Source: Heliocidaris tuberculata
Taxonomy: Eukaryota > Echinodermata > Echinoidea > Camarodonta > Echinometridae
Direction of reading: 5' to 3'
Length of the DNA stretch: 64,000 bases
NCBI GenBank assembly: GCA_025618425.1
Contig: CM046832.1
Coordinates: 23,108,359 to 23,172,358, forward strand
In this document: positions 22,978 through 37,900 of the stretch, piece by piece
How the letters are laid out: each line of letters begins with the position of its first letter
How positions within the stretch are numbered: position 1 is the stretch's first letter
Notes under the pieces: generated by a model
The model's input: only the letters and a program-made list of their open reading frames with translations
The model's database searches: none
What the model was told of the DNA's origin: nothing
Program-made: the position numbers and the translations under genes

Positions 22978-25900
22978 GTAAGTTTGAGAACGTCAAATTA
23001 TATAACGATAAGTATATCCATTTTGCTATTATTCAAAGAAAGATGTTATGAAATGTGTTTGCTCTTTTCAAGATTAAGATTTTGAAGGAAAAAGAAATGA
23101 TCTATACAATTTATAACACCCATAAATTGATATCCTGATTTTTATAAAATAAAGAATAAAAAATCAGTGAGATTACCCATAATGTAGAGTGGACTTTGAG
23201 TAGGGTAAGCTAAATTAATGCCTAAATGATATATTTTTCTTGAACTGTGACTGGGTCATGCATAACAAAATTTCTTTATCTCATGAATGAGAGAAACAGG
23301 GAGAGTAATGAGTTTTCATCTGCAGACCAGTGAGATTTTCATCTAACCTCTTTATTTCCATTGTAATGTGCAGAATTAAGAATACACACTCTATAATTTC
23401 TAGTGAATGTTATAATTCCATGGGATGCAAATGAGAAATAAGGATGGACAAGAAGGCCTATTGACATTGATTTTTCACCGCAAGAAAGTACATGTACATG
23501 TATGTGCCTAGACCACATACGTGTAGAAGTGATAAGTATACTTTGAATCTGTTGCATGATTATAAATGACTTTGGTTCTGTGATGTGTATTTTTCACATC
23601 TCAATTAAATTCTCTGTTAAATCTGGATCATCTTAATATCATTACAGATGTACATGTAGGAAAATCAAGAAAAAAAGAGGAAAAAGTTTGAAGTTTCCCA
23701 TATATTTCTAATACACTGTACATATATCTGATATTTTTCATGAAGTTAAGATGTGTACCCCTTTGTTGTAGCTGTGCAGTCGTGAAAGTGCCCTGATACA
23801 TCTTATTGTGGCTATTGTATGAATTTGTGCTCCAGTTTTAGCTGCATTGCTTTGTCATTGATTTATTGATCTGTGCCGTTCAGTAGCCACAATACTGGCC
23901 ATATCTCCAAGGTGCTCACAATAAAGAATGAATTAAGGAAAAAACAGACCCATGAGGTCCAGAGGGCATGTGTTTGGCTTCCTCTTGAAAGATTATATTT
24001 ATTCCATTCATACATGTATATCCAGTATTCATAGCAGGAATTCGAAAAGCACATGTGAAACTATAAATTGCAAATAATATTCTTAAATAAGTAGTAAAAG
24101 GATGCATATTTGCATCCATGAAATGATAAGACTAGTGAATGTGCATTATCGTGGTTGTATTAAAGGGCAATCCAACTTTGGTAATAAGATGATTTGTACA
24201 TGTATGAAAGCAGAAAAATAAGAAAAACAGGATGGTGAAAGTTTGAAAGAAATCGGACAAGGACTAAGAAAGTTATGGATGTTTGAAAAATGAGATCACT
24301 ACATGTATGCGAATCTCAAATTGGCAATTTGGTCAGTCAATTCTGACATTTTTGTGGACAACTCTCCCATTTGTCGTACACAAAAATATCATTAATTTGC
24401 GGTTTTCTTCAAGGCGCCTTTACCCTCGGGGCAGAACTCAAAATATATTGGAGATAGCATATTGTTATAGGTCCTCATGAACGAAAAGATCCTACTGAGT
24501 AATGCATTTTGAAAAAAAGTGATATTTTAGTCATTTTGTGTGTAAGAGCGAATGGGGGAGTTGTCCACAGCTACATCACAGTGACATTACCAATTCGGCC
24601 AATTTGAAATTCCCATATGCATAGTGATTACAACTTTCAAAAATTCATAACTTTCTTATTGCTTGTCCGATTTCGTTCAAACTTTCACCAATCTGCTTCT
24701 CTGATTTTTCCTCTTTCTTTCAAAGCAACTTGCTATTAAGGTTGGATTTCCCTTTAAAGGTTGTTTGTCAAATCAAGCATACTAAAGCTAGCAGTAGTTT
24801 GTGCACTGCTTCAGATGATGGCACTGTTTCTATGGCAATGACTTTGGTTCTATACATTTTTCTTTAAGGTGCTCTGAACAATAATGAGCAAGCACATATA
24901 AAGAATATATCCCTACTACACTTTACACTGTACATGCTTACATATTTCTGAATTTATGCTGAAATTGTGAAACTATACATTTTGTGCTATTAAGTGTGCA
25001 TGAATAATGAGGGTACAGGAAGTGGTTTTAATGAAAATATAATGAAAATTTTCTTTCTGACATTCATTACTATAGAACAATGACATAGATACCTGATTGT
25101 TTATATTGCTTTCTCTTTATCATCTTTGGTATGTGTAGACAGAGTAAGATTATTGATGATGGACATATAGCCTTGGTAATTTTAAAATGTATGTTTTATA
25201 TGGTAAATAAAATCAAAAGGGAAAAGAAAAAAGAGAGAGAGATATATAGACAAAGGCATTGCAAACAGTTCCTGCACTTTCATATTATTGATGAAAAGTC
25301 GCAGAGTAAAATAATTAATTCTCTTAAATTCCAAGGTTTGTTTGTTGTTTTTTTTTTAATATGAGAATTGCAAAGGAGACTGCCTTTTGAGAAATTGGAG
25401 AGAGAGAGTATATAAAAATATGAGTATTATCATTCATTCTGTTCTACTGATACACTGTCTAGATGTATAAACAGAAACAGAAAGTTTATTGCATAGATAA
25501 GTTCATGACCTTCAATTCAAGCATATGTATAGGTAGCAATGAATCTCATACTAAAGAAGAAAAGAGATTATGCAAAGGAAAATACTTTATCTAGAGGGGG
25601 CATTGGCTTTGTCTGGTCTGAAAAAAAAAACCCCACACATTTGTTTTTATCTCTTATATAGGCTTGCTATCCTGTGGAAGGAGTGGTCTAGAATAGTAAT
25701 TAACATCTTTTGGTTTTCAAAACATTTAGATGCCCAAGAAAAATGTATTCTTACTAAAATGGTGATATTTAATATCACTATATTAACTTTCAAATGAGCT
25801 TTTGTATGATATTTTAGTATATTTGATTACCAGTGTAATTTTCTGCATTCTCTATCCCATATATATCATCTTACTAATTCTCTGGCTCTTATGATTATTT

Positions 25901-28900
25901 GTATTTTATTTTCAGGGTGATGAGGACATTGTTTTTGAGACTTTTCATCATAACAATGGAAAGAAGTACACTTGTATCAAGCAAGGAGGACAGAGGCATT
26001 ACTTGGATAGCTGGGATACTCAGGTACAGATAATGCTATAGTATATTTGGGTTTTTTTTAATTGAAATAACCTAAAGGCCACCGCACACCTTACAATCGG
26101 TCTGCGATCCAATTTGTGAAATAAATCGCTATGGTATTAAATATTGGCATTTTAACAAATGAAATCTACCCCATTCAGGTTCTGAAAAGTAATATGAATA
26201 CTAAACATAGGGTTTTGATAAGCTGTCGGCTTTCTACAGGGAATAAGGGCAAAATTAGATTCAAATCGTAGGCAGTCGTATGATTTCTGTGACGTCACTA
26301 CGACTCGGAGCCGATTTGGCCATTCCACCGACCAGAAAACTTGGTAAAGGCCATATTATCGATTTTACTATCTGTATGACTATTCAGACCCTCAATAAAA
26401 AATATTTTTCGTTTTTAAATGATTTGTCAAATGATATTACATTTTCTTCTGAAATCAGATCGCAGACCGATCGTAAGGTGTGCGGTGGCCTTAAAGTGTC
26501 CAGTTTTTCTTATTGTAATGATTTTCTGGTACATTTGTACTAAAATATGTGCATTGCTTAAATGTATTTGAAAATGAATTATTGTTGTACGTGTCATTAA
26601 TTAAGTATTACAACTTTTTGTTTACATACTGTATAGTCCCCAGTTACTCATCCATGTAATACTCAGATTATCTGTTAATTTGGCTTTCCATTAAATCATC
26701 AATCGAATATTTGATGGATATTTTATTGCAGTGAATAATTTACAAATCCATTGTGTATTAAATAATTTACAATCATTTGTGTATGGAATAATTTACAAAT
26801 CCCCTGTTTATTGAATAATTTACAAATCCATTGTGTATTAAATAATTTACAATCCTTTGTGTATTGAATAATTTACAAATCCATTGTTTATTGAATAATT
26901 TACAAATCCATTGTGTAGTTACTGTATTTAATCACTTTGCATTTGCTTCCACTCCAGGTTATCAATGAATGATTGGTAACAGGAAATCCCAATTGATTTG
27001 TCCTTTTTACCATGACTTTCCATGTGCCAGCCAGACATTCAATTTAGAGCTCATAATTTGCTTAACAACCTTTCATCGTGGCACTTATCTATGATGTGCA
27101 TACATAATTTACATGCTGTACAAGTAATACTGCTGATGCCAGGGAGGTCCTCTTTGCTAATGATTAAGTTGATGAATGTGTTAAATCTATTCAAGGTGTT
27201 TAAGCTGCATAATAATATAATTGCACAAGTGTAATTGAGTCAGAGTTGAACAAATATGTGCATTTACAAAGAGAAAGCAGGGAGTATCTGTTCTTTTTAC
27301 TGTGAAAGAAAGCATCTATAGGGAAAATGGTGTGTATGAATTGAAAAGTAAGGGATAAGGGGGGGGGGGGATATCGCTTCTCAGTGCCAATTTTTTAGAA
27401 AGATACTCCTGAAACATGAATGTAACCATTATAACAGAATTATGTTTGGTAAGAAAAAGCTTATCCACTGGGTTATTTTGATTATTTGGGGATAATCTAA
27501 CATTTTTAAAGTTTGTTTATTTCTAAGGAATGCATTGTACTTCTGGGGCCCGTTGCACAAAACTTGCGTTTGAACGCAACTCAGGAAAATCAAACGCTTT
27601 ATTTTCAGCCAATCAAAAGTGCGCATTAAGGACTTGCGTTTGATTTTTAGGAGTTGCGATTAAACGCAAGTTTTGTGCAACGGGCCCCTGATTACTCAGG
27701 AAGTTATTAACCCTTTAAATTACTCCTTTGTCAGCCACAGCATTTACGTGTACATGTACTCAAGCTGTTGATTGATAAATTCACTGATTTAGAGAGTGGT
27801 ACTTGTATATGAAGTGCGTAGCCTACTGGATGCATTGCTTTATTATTATTGTTATAATTATTGTTGCTGCTATTGTTGTCACAATTGTTATTATATCATT
27901 ATTGTTATTTCCATTGCTATTACTATTGCTATATTGCTATTACTATAACTATTACTGTTACTCTATTGTTGTTACTACAATTATTACTATTACTATTATT
28001 TTCTTTTCTGACTGAATGGATTCATTCATATGACATTTTGATCCATTCATGCAGACCATTTGATGTGTCTAAAACAGAGGTTTCTATATCCAGTGCATCC
28101 AGTCCTTAAAGCTTTTTATGGTAATAAATCAATTTAAAAAAAAATTAACTTCTCTCTAACTGTAGAACTGGCAGCCATTTCCTAATAAATGGATGAGTCA
28201 GGGAGTGTTCATACGAGATGGAGACCAGGGTTATTCAGAGTCCACCGAGCAGGCAACCAGCGACAGTGGAGGATACCACCATCAAGCTGAGAGCAGTGGA
28301 GCAGAGGTGTCAGGGGGTCTGAGTGGGAACAATGATGACAGAGCAGGGTCACTCATGCACCCTACCAGGGGTACACTCCTTACATACATATTTGAGGTTT
28401 GTTTCTTGATATGATACTTGTAAATCATGTTTACATAATGGAGAGATGTAACCAATCAGAATTTGCATCTTTTTTTTTTTCTTTTCTTTTTATACAAACT
28501 GACGTTTTTTATAGAGTTAGAGTAAAAGCAGTTGCAATTTATTGTGAAAACATATGGAATTTCAGCTGAAAAACTTCAAGAAATATATATGCACCCATAA
28601 TGGATAACGTTTTATACCCCTAATTTGGAGTTGACCAGGGACTTTAAACTTTGATTTAATGCCAGATGTTATTAATTTCTTCAGTGATTAAATTCAACCT
28701 TGCTATTGATTTTTGACCTGTTTGATTAACCCATTTTAACATTATGAAGTACTTAGTCCTTCCTTAAAGCTAGCATTGCATAAATAGGTACCCTAAGACC
28801 CCGTTCTCATTACAAGGGATAGAGCGATCTAGTGCGCGCTAGATCGCGCCACCTCTATGGTGAGAACGCGGCGACGTCGTTCCGGCGCGATCCAGGGTGA

Positions 28901-31900
28901 TCCACAGCGATCCCAAACCGGACCACCTCTGGGGGGTGGTCTACGAGAGATAGCGCGATCTAGCGCGCGCTAGATCGATCTCTCTTTTGTAGTGAGAACA
29001 GGAAGATGCAAAGTACGCCGGAAGTACGCCGTGACCCAGGAAGTGTTTACAATGTAAGGATACAGCTTGCATATAGCGCACATTATACAGTCGGTATAGA
29101 TCGCTAGCGTTAAGCCGAATCGAATTATGCGCGAAAACGTTGACCCCATTACGTCAGATGTCATGGCAACAAGAACCCTGAAAAAGAGAAGTGCGACGAT
29201 AAATCGCGCTACCCTCTGCAGGTGTGAACCCGCGGCGTGCCAGCAGCGTGCCAGTGGACCGCCCTGGCGCGATCCACGATGGAGCGATCCACTTTCCAAT
29301 CTCGTAATGAGAACGGGGTCTAAGTAACACATTGAGTGCACTCTCTTTCTTGATGGAGGAGAGGTGAGATACACTCTCTTTGTCTCCATTCATCTCTTTT
29401 TCAAAGAGTGACTGGTCTCAATGGGCACGCTATAATTAGCTAATTTTCTTGAGAGGCAGGTGTTCATTCTCCATGGAGCTATTCATTATATATTTTTTTA
29501 ATGTTAGTAGTGTCTATTCTGAAAAGTTTCTCACTGCACTTCCACTGTTGAGAATGATATACTAAAGAGGAATATTCTTTTTCCTGGTATTTAAAGTGAG
29601 CGTTACCACATGTTTTATGAATTATATTTCTTTGTTTGATTCATATAGCTTTAAAGTGCTAAATATTGCTCTTAACATGGCATAAAGTTATGGGTGTTTT
29701 TGGCTACCTATGAAATTGCATGGATTATTTCAAATGTAATGTATTCATGTCAATATTTCTTCATAATTTTCATGATATAATCCTACATGCCATAGGATTT
29801 TTTGGAGGTACTCATTTTTCTGAAGGTTCGTAATTCTGAAACCTTCGGAATTATGAACCTTCGGAAAAATGACATGTAACCGATTTTTAAGGATAAACAT
29901 GATAAATATACGATGTACTAAAAGGCATTTGCAATTAATGCTGTGATAATCTTTCTTACTATTCATGTTACTGCTTCGGTTTTTGGTCTGATAGGAGAAG
30001 CGCAATATTCACTGTTTCTTCGATGATAATTCTGGTATGTGGGTGAAGATGCCAGTCAGCTGGGAACAGCATACAGACTTTGTTAAAGGCTTGGTCAAGC
30101 AAGTCAAGGTAAGATCAATGTGCCAGTTAAACCCTTAGTTTTGTGTTTTGTTCTTCACCCCTTCCTAAAGAAAAGATATCCCAGTTGAATGTGATTGAGT
30201 TGATTTAATGTTTAAAGATAGAAAACACGCTTTAGATCAGATAAGGTATACATGTTCCTTGACAAAAAGAGTAAGGAAATACTGAAAACAATAAGCCAAA
30301 CATTTCTTTTTAAAACAAGAACATTGTTTCTTATCAAGAACAACACATATCATGTACCATGTGCAAACAAATGAAATGCATTTATTTAGTTAATTGATAG
30401 ATTTTGTAAAATGGTTAAATCTCCCTTGCATGTATTCTATCTGATATTATATGTATAAAAATGCAATAAATAAGTGGTCCTACAGCAGTTGTTTGTGTTC
30501 ATGTAGCCAATGTAACCCTACATATTGGAAAATTGTTTTTGCCTTGCATTTTCCCCGAGATTCTAATTAGTCTTATTATATTATCTGATAAAGGATCAAA
30601 CCCCCGCTTGGAAGGATGCATATGACATTATAGCAGCTTTGAGGAAGAGTAATTATGATGTTGATGATACTGTCATGACGTTTCTAACTGTGGGTGATAC
30701 TGGATGTATGGACACACCAGATCGTCTCAAAGGCTTTGATATGAAACTCATCAAAGAAAAAGATCAGAAAATTGCTGCTCAGCAGGAGAAGCTGACAAAA
30801 ATGGTAAGAATTATTTCCTACATAGGTTACAGTAAACAAAGTATGCTTCTTTGAATATGATTTTACTTGACGGTTCTTGCAGGTAGGAAAGAAATTGCCG
30901 AAGCAAAAACTTGTCATGTTAACTATCTACAAAAATATGCATATATGTTAATCATCTGTCACGTGGAAATGTGGAAAGAGATTAATATCATATTAACAGA
31001 ATTGCGTTAATGGCTCATTTTGTGCATAGATTAAGTATATTATCGCTTATCTTATATATTTATATATGAATTAGATGATGTGAATCAGTTGATACCACTA
31101 GTTCATTCAAATGCATCGATATAAAAACTGTGTATTAGATGAGAATTAGTTACGATTACTTCACTTGTAATTTTTTTTTTATTCTTCTAGCACCGAAGCT
31201 ATGACAAAGTGATGCAGAACAACAAGAAACTTAGGCAAGAAAATGACAGAATGCAGAAAGAGGTACTGTATATTCATTCTTTACTATACATTTTGTGGAT
31301 TTAGATGTAGATTGCATTTGCCACTAAATAGAGGTAAGTTTAGTCGGTATGCCGAAGATGTTCAATATTATCTTTGTTTAGCTAATGATATTGGGGATGA
31401 TTTTGCCCATTTTTTGCAAAAGAAAGACAGATGTATGTAAAACAACATTCTACAGCAACTAATGAAACTAATCAGAATAATTGTACAGCATTTTTCTTGT
31501 AATTACCAAAAAGCCCAAGATGCAAAATGTAGATTTGTACATATGTATAAAGGAAACAGTTTGAAGTAGTAGTAGAGCAGTTACATGTAGGCCACCTTCA
31601 TGGCTTGACTTGTAAATATGTACTATTATTTACGTATATATGTGTATATACATTAACTTTTATACATCATTTTTAACTTTGTATTTGTAGTGATAGAGTA
31701 ACCAAATTGTAAATATGTACTATACTTATGTATCGCTATCTGTATGTTTATAACTTTTATACAACATTTTAAACTTGTATTATGTGTTTGTTAGTACTGT
31801 TTATGTACTGACTATATCAAAGTACAGTGTATATGTATTTTATCTCATCTTATGTTATATGTTTACCGGTATATGTTTCATGACTTCTTCTGTACACTCG

Positions 31901-34900
31901 TACTCTGAAAGGGGGTCGAAAGAGTCAATAAACCAAAGCTACTCAACCAGTGGCCTGTACCACTATAATTATTCTTTAGGTAATAGAAGGATGTCCTCAA
32001 ACAGTAATAAGGTGACTAAAATGTCTCTTGGGCTCACAAAAGATGAGAGCTGCCACAAAATTAAAAAGAAGAGGAAGTGTTGTAAAATAATTTCTGAAAA
32101 TTTTTAGAAGAGGGATTACCCCTGATTCAATCTTGTAGGGTTAATAGGGTTGTGAATATGCATTAGTTTGTGCATAGTTTGAAATTTTAAAAAATGACAG
32201 ATTTTCTGGATTAGCTACTTCCCAGTATTTGTATAAGATCTCAAAAGTACAGAAACAGAAAGGGTTGGTTATATATAATTATGATCAAGTCCTTGAAAAG
32301 TACTTGAGATGGAAGTCTGAACAAAGGTTACTACAGAGTCTATTAGACTGCAGTGTACATGTGCACACAACAGTTATTAATAGTACAAACAGTAATTAAA
32401 GAATGATGCCTATATAAAGCTGACACGTAACTTCATGCCTTATTGGCTTTGAATTAAAGAAATATCTCCATGCATTTATGGACAAGTTTGTGTTTGATAT
32501 CTCAAGAACCATTTGAGGTATGAACTTCAAATGTGGCACTAGTTTGTATTACCATAGGAAGGTGATCTGATTAGATTTGGGGGTTTGTATTTCAAAGTTC
32601 AAATGTCATAGAGGTCAATTCTGAAAATGGGCCTTTCCACTGTTACAGACGTTATAGAGGTCAAAATTGGTATTCAAATTAACTTGCCTGTACTGAATTT
32701 TGATTATTTTCAAAAGATGAGAGCTGCCATAAAATTGCAAAGAAGAGGAAGTGTTATAAAAGAATTTCTAAAACTTTGTAGAAGAGGGATTACCCCTGAT
32801 TCAATATTTTTGTTAATGCAGTAGGTGAAGAACCATTTGAGGTATGAACATGAACTACATGCTGGTATGCATCAACATGAGAAGACAATCTGATTAGATT
32901 TTAGGTTAGGTAGGTCAAAGGTCAAAGGTCACAGATGTCATTTTCTGAAATTTCAGTTGTTAGCCTTATTAACACAATATATCTCAAGAACCATTTGAGG
33001 TACGTATGAACTTCAACTTGGCATTAGTATGTATGATGCACTCAGTGTTCCGGACTTTACACTCACTGAACTGATTTTTCCATTAAAAATTTATCAAAGT
33101 TATTTTAATGTAATTTCTGATTCCATCCCATTTACTACATCCAATGGGATTTTTTTTTTTTTCCCTCTCAAAAGTACTGCTTTCCCCCAAATTCCACCCA
33201 ATCTAATGGTAACTTAGGGGAGATAAAGCTAATAAGAATTTCGATATATGGGGCTGTACTAAAATAATATTGTGGAAAAAACACACTTTTGAGCTTATTC
33301 TGTAGAGATTACGGTGGTAGTAACTACATAAACAACTACATAAACAGTGTTTAAAGACTTAAGGAAATGTCTTAAACAGCATGAAAAGGACATTTTCGTT
33401 TAGAATCTTAATTTTGTGATTTAGAACCCTCTAAATACTTGCATAAAATGTACATCGTTACGGAGGTTACAGGATTTAAACGCTTCTTAAACAAAAGTTT
33501 CTTGACATTGGGTATTTCCAATATACATCTGGGGTGAAGGTCTAATAACAGAGAATATGACATGGTGGTGTCTGAAAGTCATTTTTAACCTTAGGAGAAA
33601 ACTTTTTCTGTTGTTTTATTTTTAAGGATGTTACGTTATGGGCGTTACCCATTTTGAAGCACCCCTACGTCATAGTGGAATAATCCAGGTTTACAATACT
33701 GTATACATCTAATAGTTAAACGTTTAAAGTATTATGTAAGAATACTTTAGGGGCTGACAGTTCTGTAATGTATTTTTTATTAATCAAGATCTCCTTTACT
33801 ACCTTTTACTAGCTAGTAAAGAACTTTTTTTTTTCATTAGCACCCTCTATTTCATTTTTGAAAAATGATTTATGGGCATGGTAGTGAAGACCACAAAGGC
33901 ATTAACTTCAAATTTTGTACTAGTATTCATCACTATATTGAGACAAACTGATAAGATTTTTGTTTATGTAGGTCAGAGGTCATCGAGGTCAGTATGCATG
34001 AAATTAAAGATTTGTTAATTTTGTTATCACCATATCTCAACTATTTAGTATGCATGACTAAGAGGAGATATAGTGATCAGACTTTTGGTTGCTTAGGTCA
34101 AAGGTTAAAGAGGTCAATTAACATGTTATTGTAAACTTCTTACTCTGGTTATCACAATATTTCAAGAACAGTTTAAGTCATGAACTGAATTTAGGCGGAG
34201 GCATATAGGAGACGCAATCGCATTCATATTGTTAATCTTTATTTTAATTCTTTTTAAATCTATATTTCTAGTTGGATCAATTGAGAGAGAAAGTGGCTAG
34301 CTTAGAGGTAGAGGCTAAGACTGCCAACCATAAGCTGCAGGCTCTTCAGAATGAGAGGCCCAAAACAGCTCGGGCAAGAACATCCTTAGCAGCAGAACCA
34401 CCAGTAAGATTCAGTGTACAGCCATCTTTTGTATGCCATTGTCATCTTAAACCAATGTTACCGCGTTCTTGCTCAATGAGATATGAAATTAAGAATTGCT
34501 TGATTCTAGTTCGGCAAAAATCAACTTTGTGGTTGATGACTTTGTTGATGTATTATTGCAGTGCTTAATTTATTTTAATGTGTCTTCAATAACTTAAATG
34601 TATGAATTGAATGAATGGAAGCTACTTTGAATTTGATCAGGGGACATTGAGATGTCATTTGCAAACATAATGCACACAAACACAATGCACACAAACACAA
34701 CATGTGAAGATTGCCTGTTATTAGTTTTCTAGGCCACATAGACACACTGCATGTGCACCAATACAATGTCTCTAAACCCATCCTCTATTAATCTGGTAGC
34801 TGTGGGTTTTCCTTATATCACATTATTTGATATGATTTTGACCATCAGGCCATAGAAACACACTTTGCAATTTGCATTAATGTGTTCTCTGAAGACCCAT

Positions 34901-37900
34901 CTTGTATAAGTCTGGTTGCCCTGTGTCTTTTTCCAATTTGATCATATACATATTTGTCATGATTTTAATCATCAGGCCATAGAGACTGCACCCTCAGACT
35001 CAGCCCCTGAAGAGCCATCGGGACCAGTGGGACCTACTGTGGATGAGGAGACTCTAAGGAAACTGGACAAGAATGCGAAAGAACTTGATAAAGCCAACCT
35101 GACACTCAGGAAAGAGGTTCAGCAAGGATTTAATGGTAATATCATATGCATTTTTTTTTTTTTTTATTCTTCTGTATCCAGCTATCAAAAGTAGTGGTTC
35201 AGGGGGATGAGAGCCCTAATATAATGTTGTCTATGTTAAGATATTGTTTTATTGTAAAGAAGTTTTTCGATTCACTGTGTATTTAGATCTTTTCTTTATA
35301 TTCACATACATTTCAGTTATACAATACCAAGAAGTAAATTTATTGTCATATTCATTCATTTCAGTTTATTTTGTGTCTGCAATTTATATATTATGATGCA
35401 GACGCGACAATTATAAAATTGTCCCACAGTACAATCCTGTTCGAAAAGAGGTTGATTAAACCATTTTATAAACCGGCAGTGTTGATAAAATCAATTGTGA
35501 TATTTTCAGACATGATCAAGATGATAAGATCAACTTATGGTATCATTTTGTTTTCAGATATGATTGAGATGATGCAGGAAGCCTCAGCGGCTCTTAAAAA
35601 GATGAAGAAGATGGACACAGGGAATGTGAAGGAGCTGGAGGAACTCAGAGTGCTCTACAGGAAGGAATGCTTGCAGAGGAAACTCCTTTATAACAAGGTA
35701 AGCTGCAATGGGATTGGTACTGGTGATCAGATTTAGCCACCCTTTTTACTACTAATAAATAATAAATATGTAACTTTCAATTTTAGTGTCTAGATGTAAA
35801 GTCTTCTCTGAAGAATCGTTCTTAATTCACATCTCTTTAGAAGTCTGTCTAGTTAGTTTGATAGCATGTAAATCCATGTAAATTTTATTGAGAATTACTG
35901 TAAAACCAGAAAGTTTCATGCCGCGAAATAATAAAATCACAATTGAAACAACATAAATTTATTCCGATTCGCAAAACTTTATTGCTGCAAAATTGGCTGT
36001 CATTAACAATTCACGAAAGTTTTATGTCGCAAAAGTATCTGGTTTTACAGTATTTAGCATAGGATGTGATACCTCCAGTGGAATCTTCTTCTTCAAGATA
36101 TACTATATTGGTTGATGATATTGGTTTAATAGAAATACCAGAATAATCAAATTGATTGATATATGAAAAGTTTACATGCAAAAGGGACTAAATCAACTTT
36201 AGCTAATTCTTCGTAAATCAAGGTTTTTTATTTCACACAATTCTATGTTTCCATTCAAGAAGTTCTTCTACTATGTTTAAGAGTCATCAATATAGGTAAC
36301 AAAAATGACAATTAAAAAAAACCTGCAGATGTCTTAAATTTTATATAATTTTCTATATTAATTATTTTTTTGGATTTAGTCCCTTTTGCATGAAAAGTTG
36401 GATTTAGTCCCTTTTGCATGAAAAGTCCTGAGGGGTAATAGCTGTACACAAGGTTTATCATGAACATGAAACTACCTCTCTTATCCCCTACCCTTCCTAT
36501 TGTCAGTCTATCTCTTTAAATGGTTTATTGGACTGTTGGAACCTCTGCCCGATATAGCAACAACTTGAAATTGATTGAAATTTGAGCCCCAGTAGCAGTT
36601 AATGCCCTAGTGAGGTCGTTCATTGCTAGTCCCTTGTCGACTTTCACAGCTCTGTCCATATAACCAGAAAGTAGCTTGCCCTACATAGCAACAACCTTTT
36701 ACCTTCCCTTTCCCATCACAACCTTCATTCTTCATTACTGTTTATTTTCATGCCTTCTGATTGAAAAAAAAAAAAGAATTTGTAATTTGTACATTTTTCT
36801 TGCCAAAAAGTGTTAAAGTTATTTGAGTTGAAAAAATGATAATGAAATTTGCACTTAATTGTCTCTTGTATGATTTATTTTTGTTTGTACAATGTACATG
36901 CTATTATGTTGATCATTGTATTTTGATGTACAGGTGAAAGCGATTTGAAGAGAGTTTGAAGTTGAAAATGGTTAAGCTGATGCTTACAGTTTTATTATTG
37001 CATCAACTACATGTATGTTAACTGTTATGGGATCATTAATTCCTAAAACATCAAAGATAATTAAATTGATTACGAGGATAATTATGATGATGATAATGAT
37101 GGTGATGATAATGATTATGATGATCATGATTATGATGACGGTGATGACGATAATGCTGATGATAGTAATGAAGAATGAAGGTTGTGATGGGAAAGGGAAG
37201 GTAAAAGGTTGTTGCTATGTAGGGCAAGCTACTTTCTGGTTATATGGACAGAGCTGTGAAAGTCGACAAGGGACTAGCAATGAACGACCTCACTAGGGCA
37301 TTAACTGCTACTGGGGCTCAAATTTCAATCAATTTCAAGTTGTTGCTATATCGGGCAGAGGTTCCAACAGTCCAATGAACCATTTAAAGAGACAGACTGA
37401 CAATAGGAAGGGTAGGGGATAAGAGAGGTAGTTTCATGTTCATGATAAACCTTGTGTACAGCTATTACCCCTCAGGACTTTTCATGCAAAAGGGACTAAA
37501 TCCAACTTTTCATGCAAAAGGGACTAAATCCAAAAAAATAATTAATATAGAAAATTATATAAAATTTAAGACATCTGCAGGATTTTTTTAATTGTCATTT
37601 TTGTTACCTATATTGATGACTCTTAAACATAGTAGAAGAACTTCTTGAATGGAAACATATAATTGTGTGAAATAAAAAACCTTGATTTACGAAGAATTAG
37701 CTAAAGTGGATTTAGTCCCTTTTGCATGAAAAGTGTTTTGGATTTAGGCCCTTTTGAATGAAAACATGAATTTCATGTCCATTTTTAATAAACTTCCTGA
37801 AACTTTTGGGAGTTGGACTATAGTCAGTTTGATGCACATGGTGAACGTCTATGTAAGCATGCAAAAAACTGCCAAATGATAAAAAATGGATTTAGTCCCT

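Noticed and set aside
27803..28109. Ile/Val/Leu-rich frames resembling membrane segments
   Set aside because: Encoded by triplet repeats of TTA/TTG/TAC within a kinesin intron.
37015..37296. Met/Ile-rich frame
   Set aside because: Product of the (GAT)n-like tract in the spacer of the inverted repeat.
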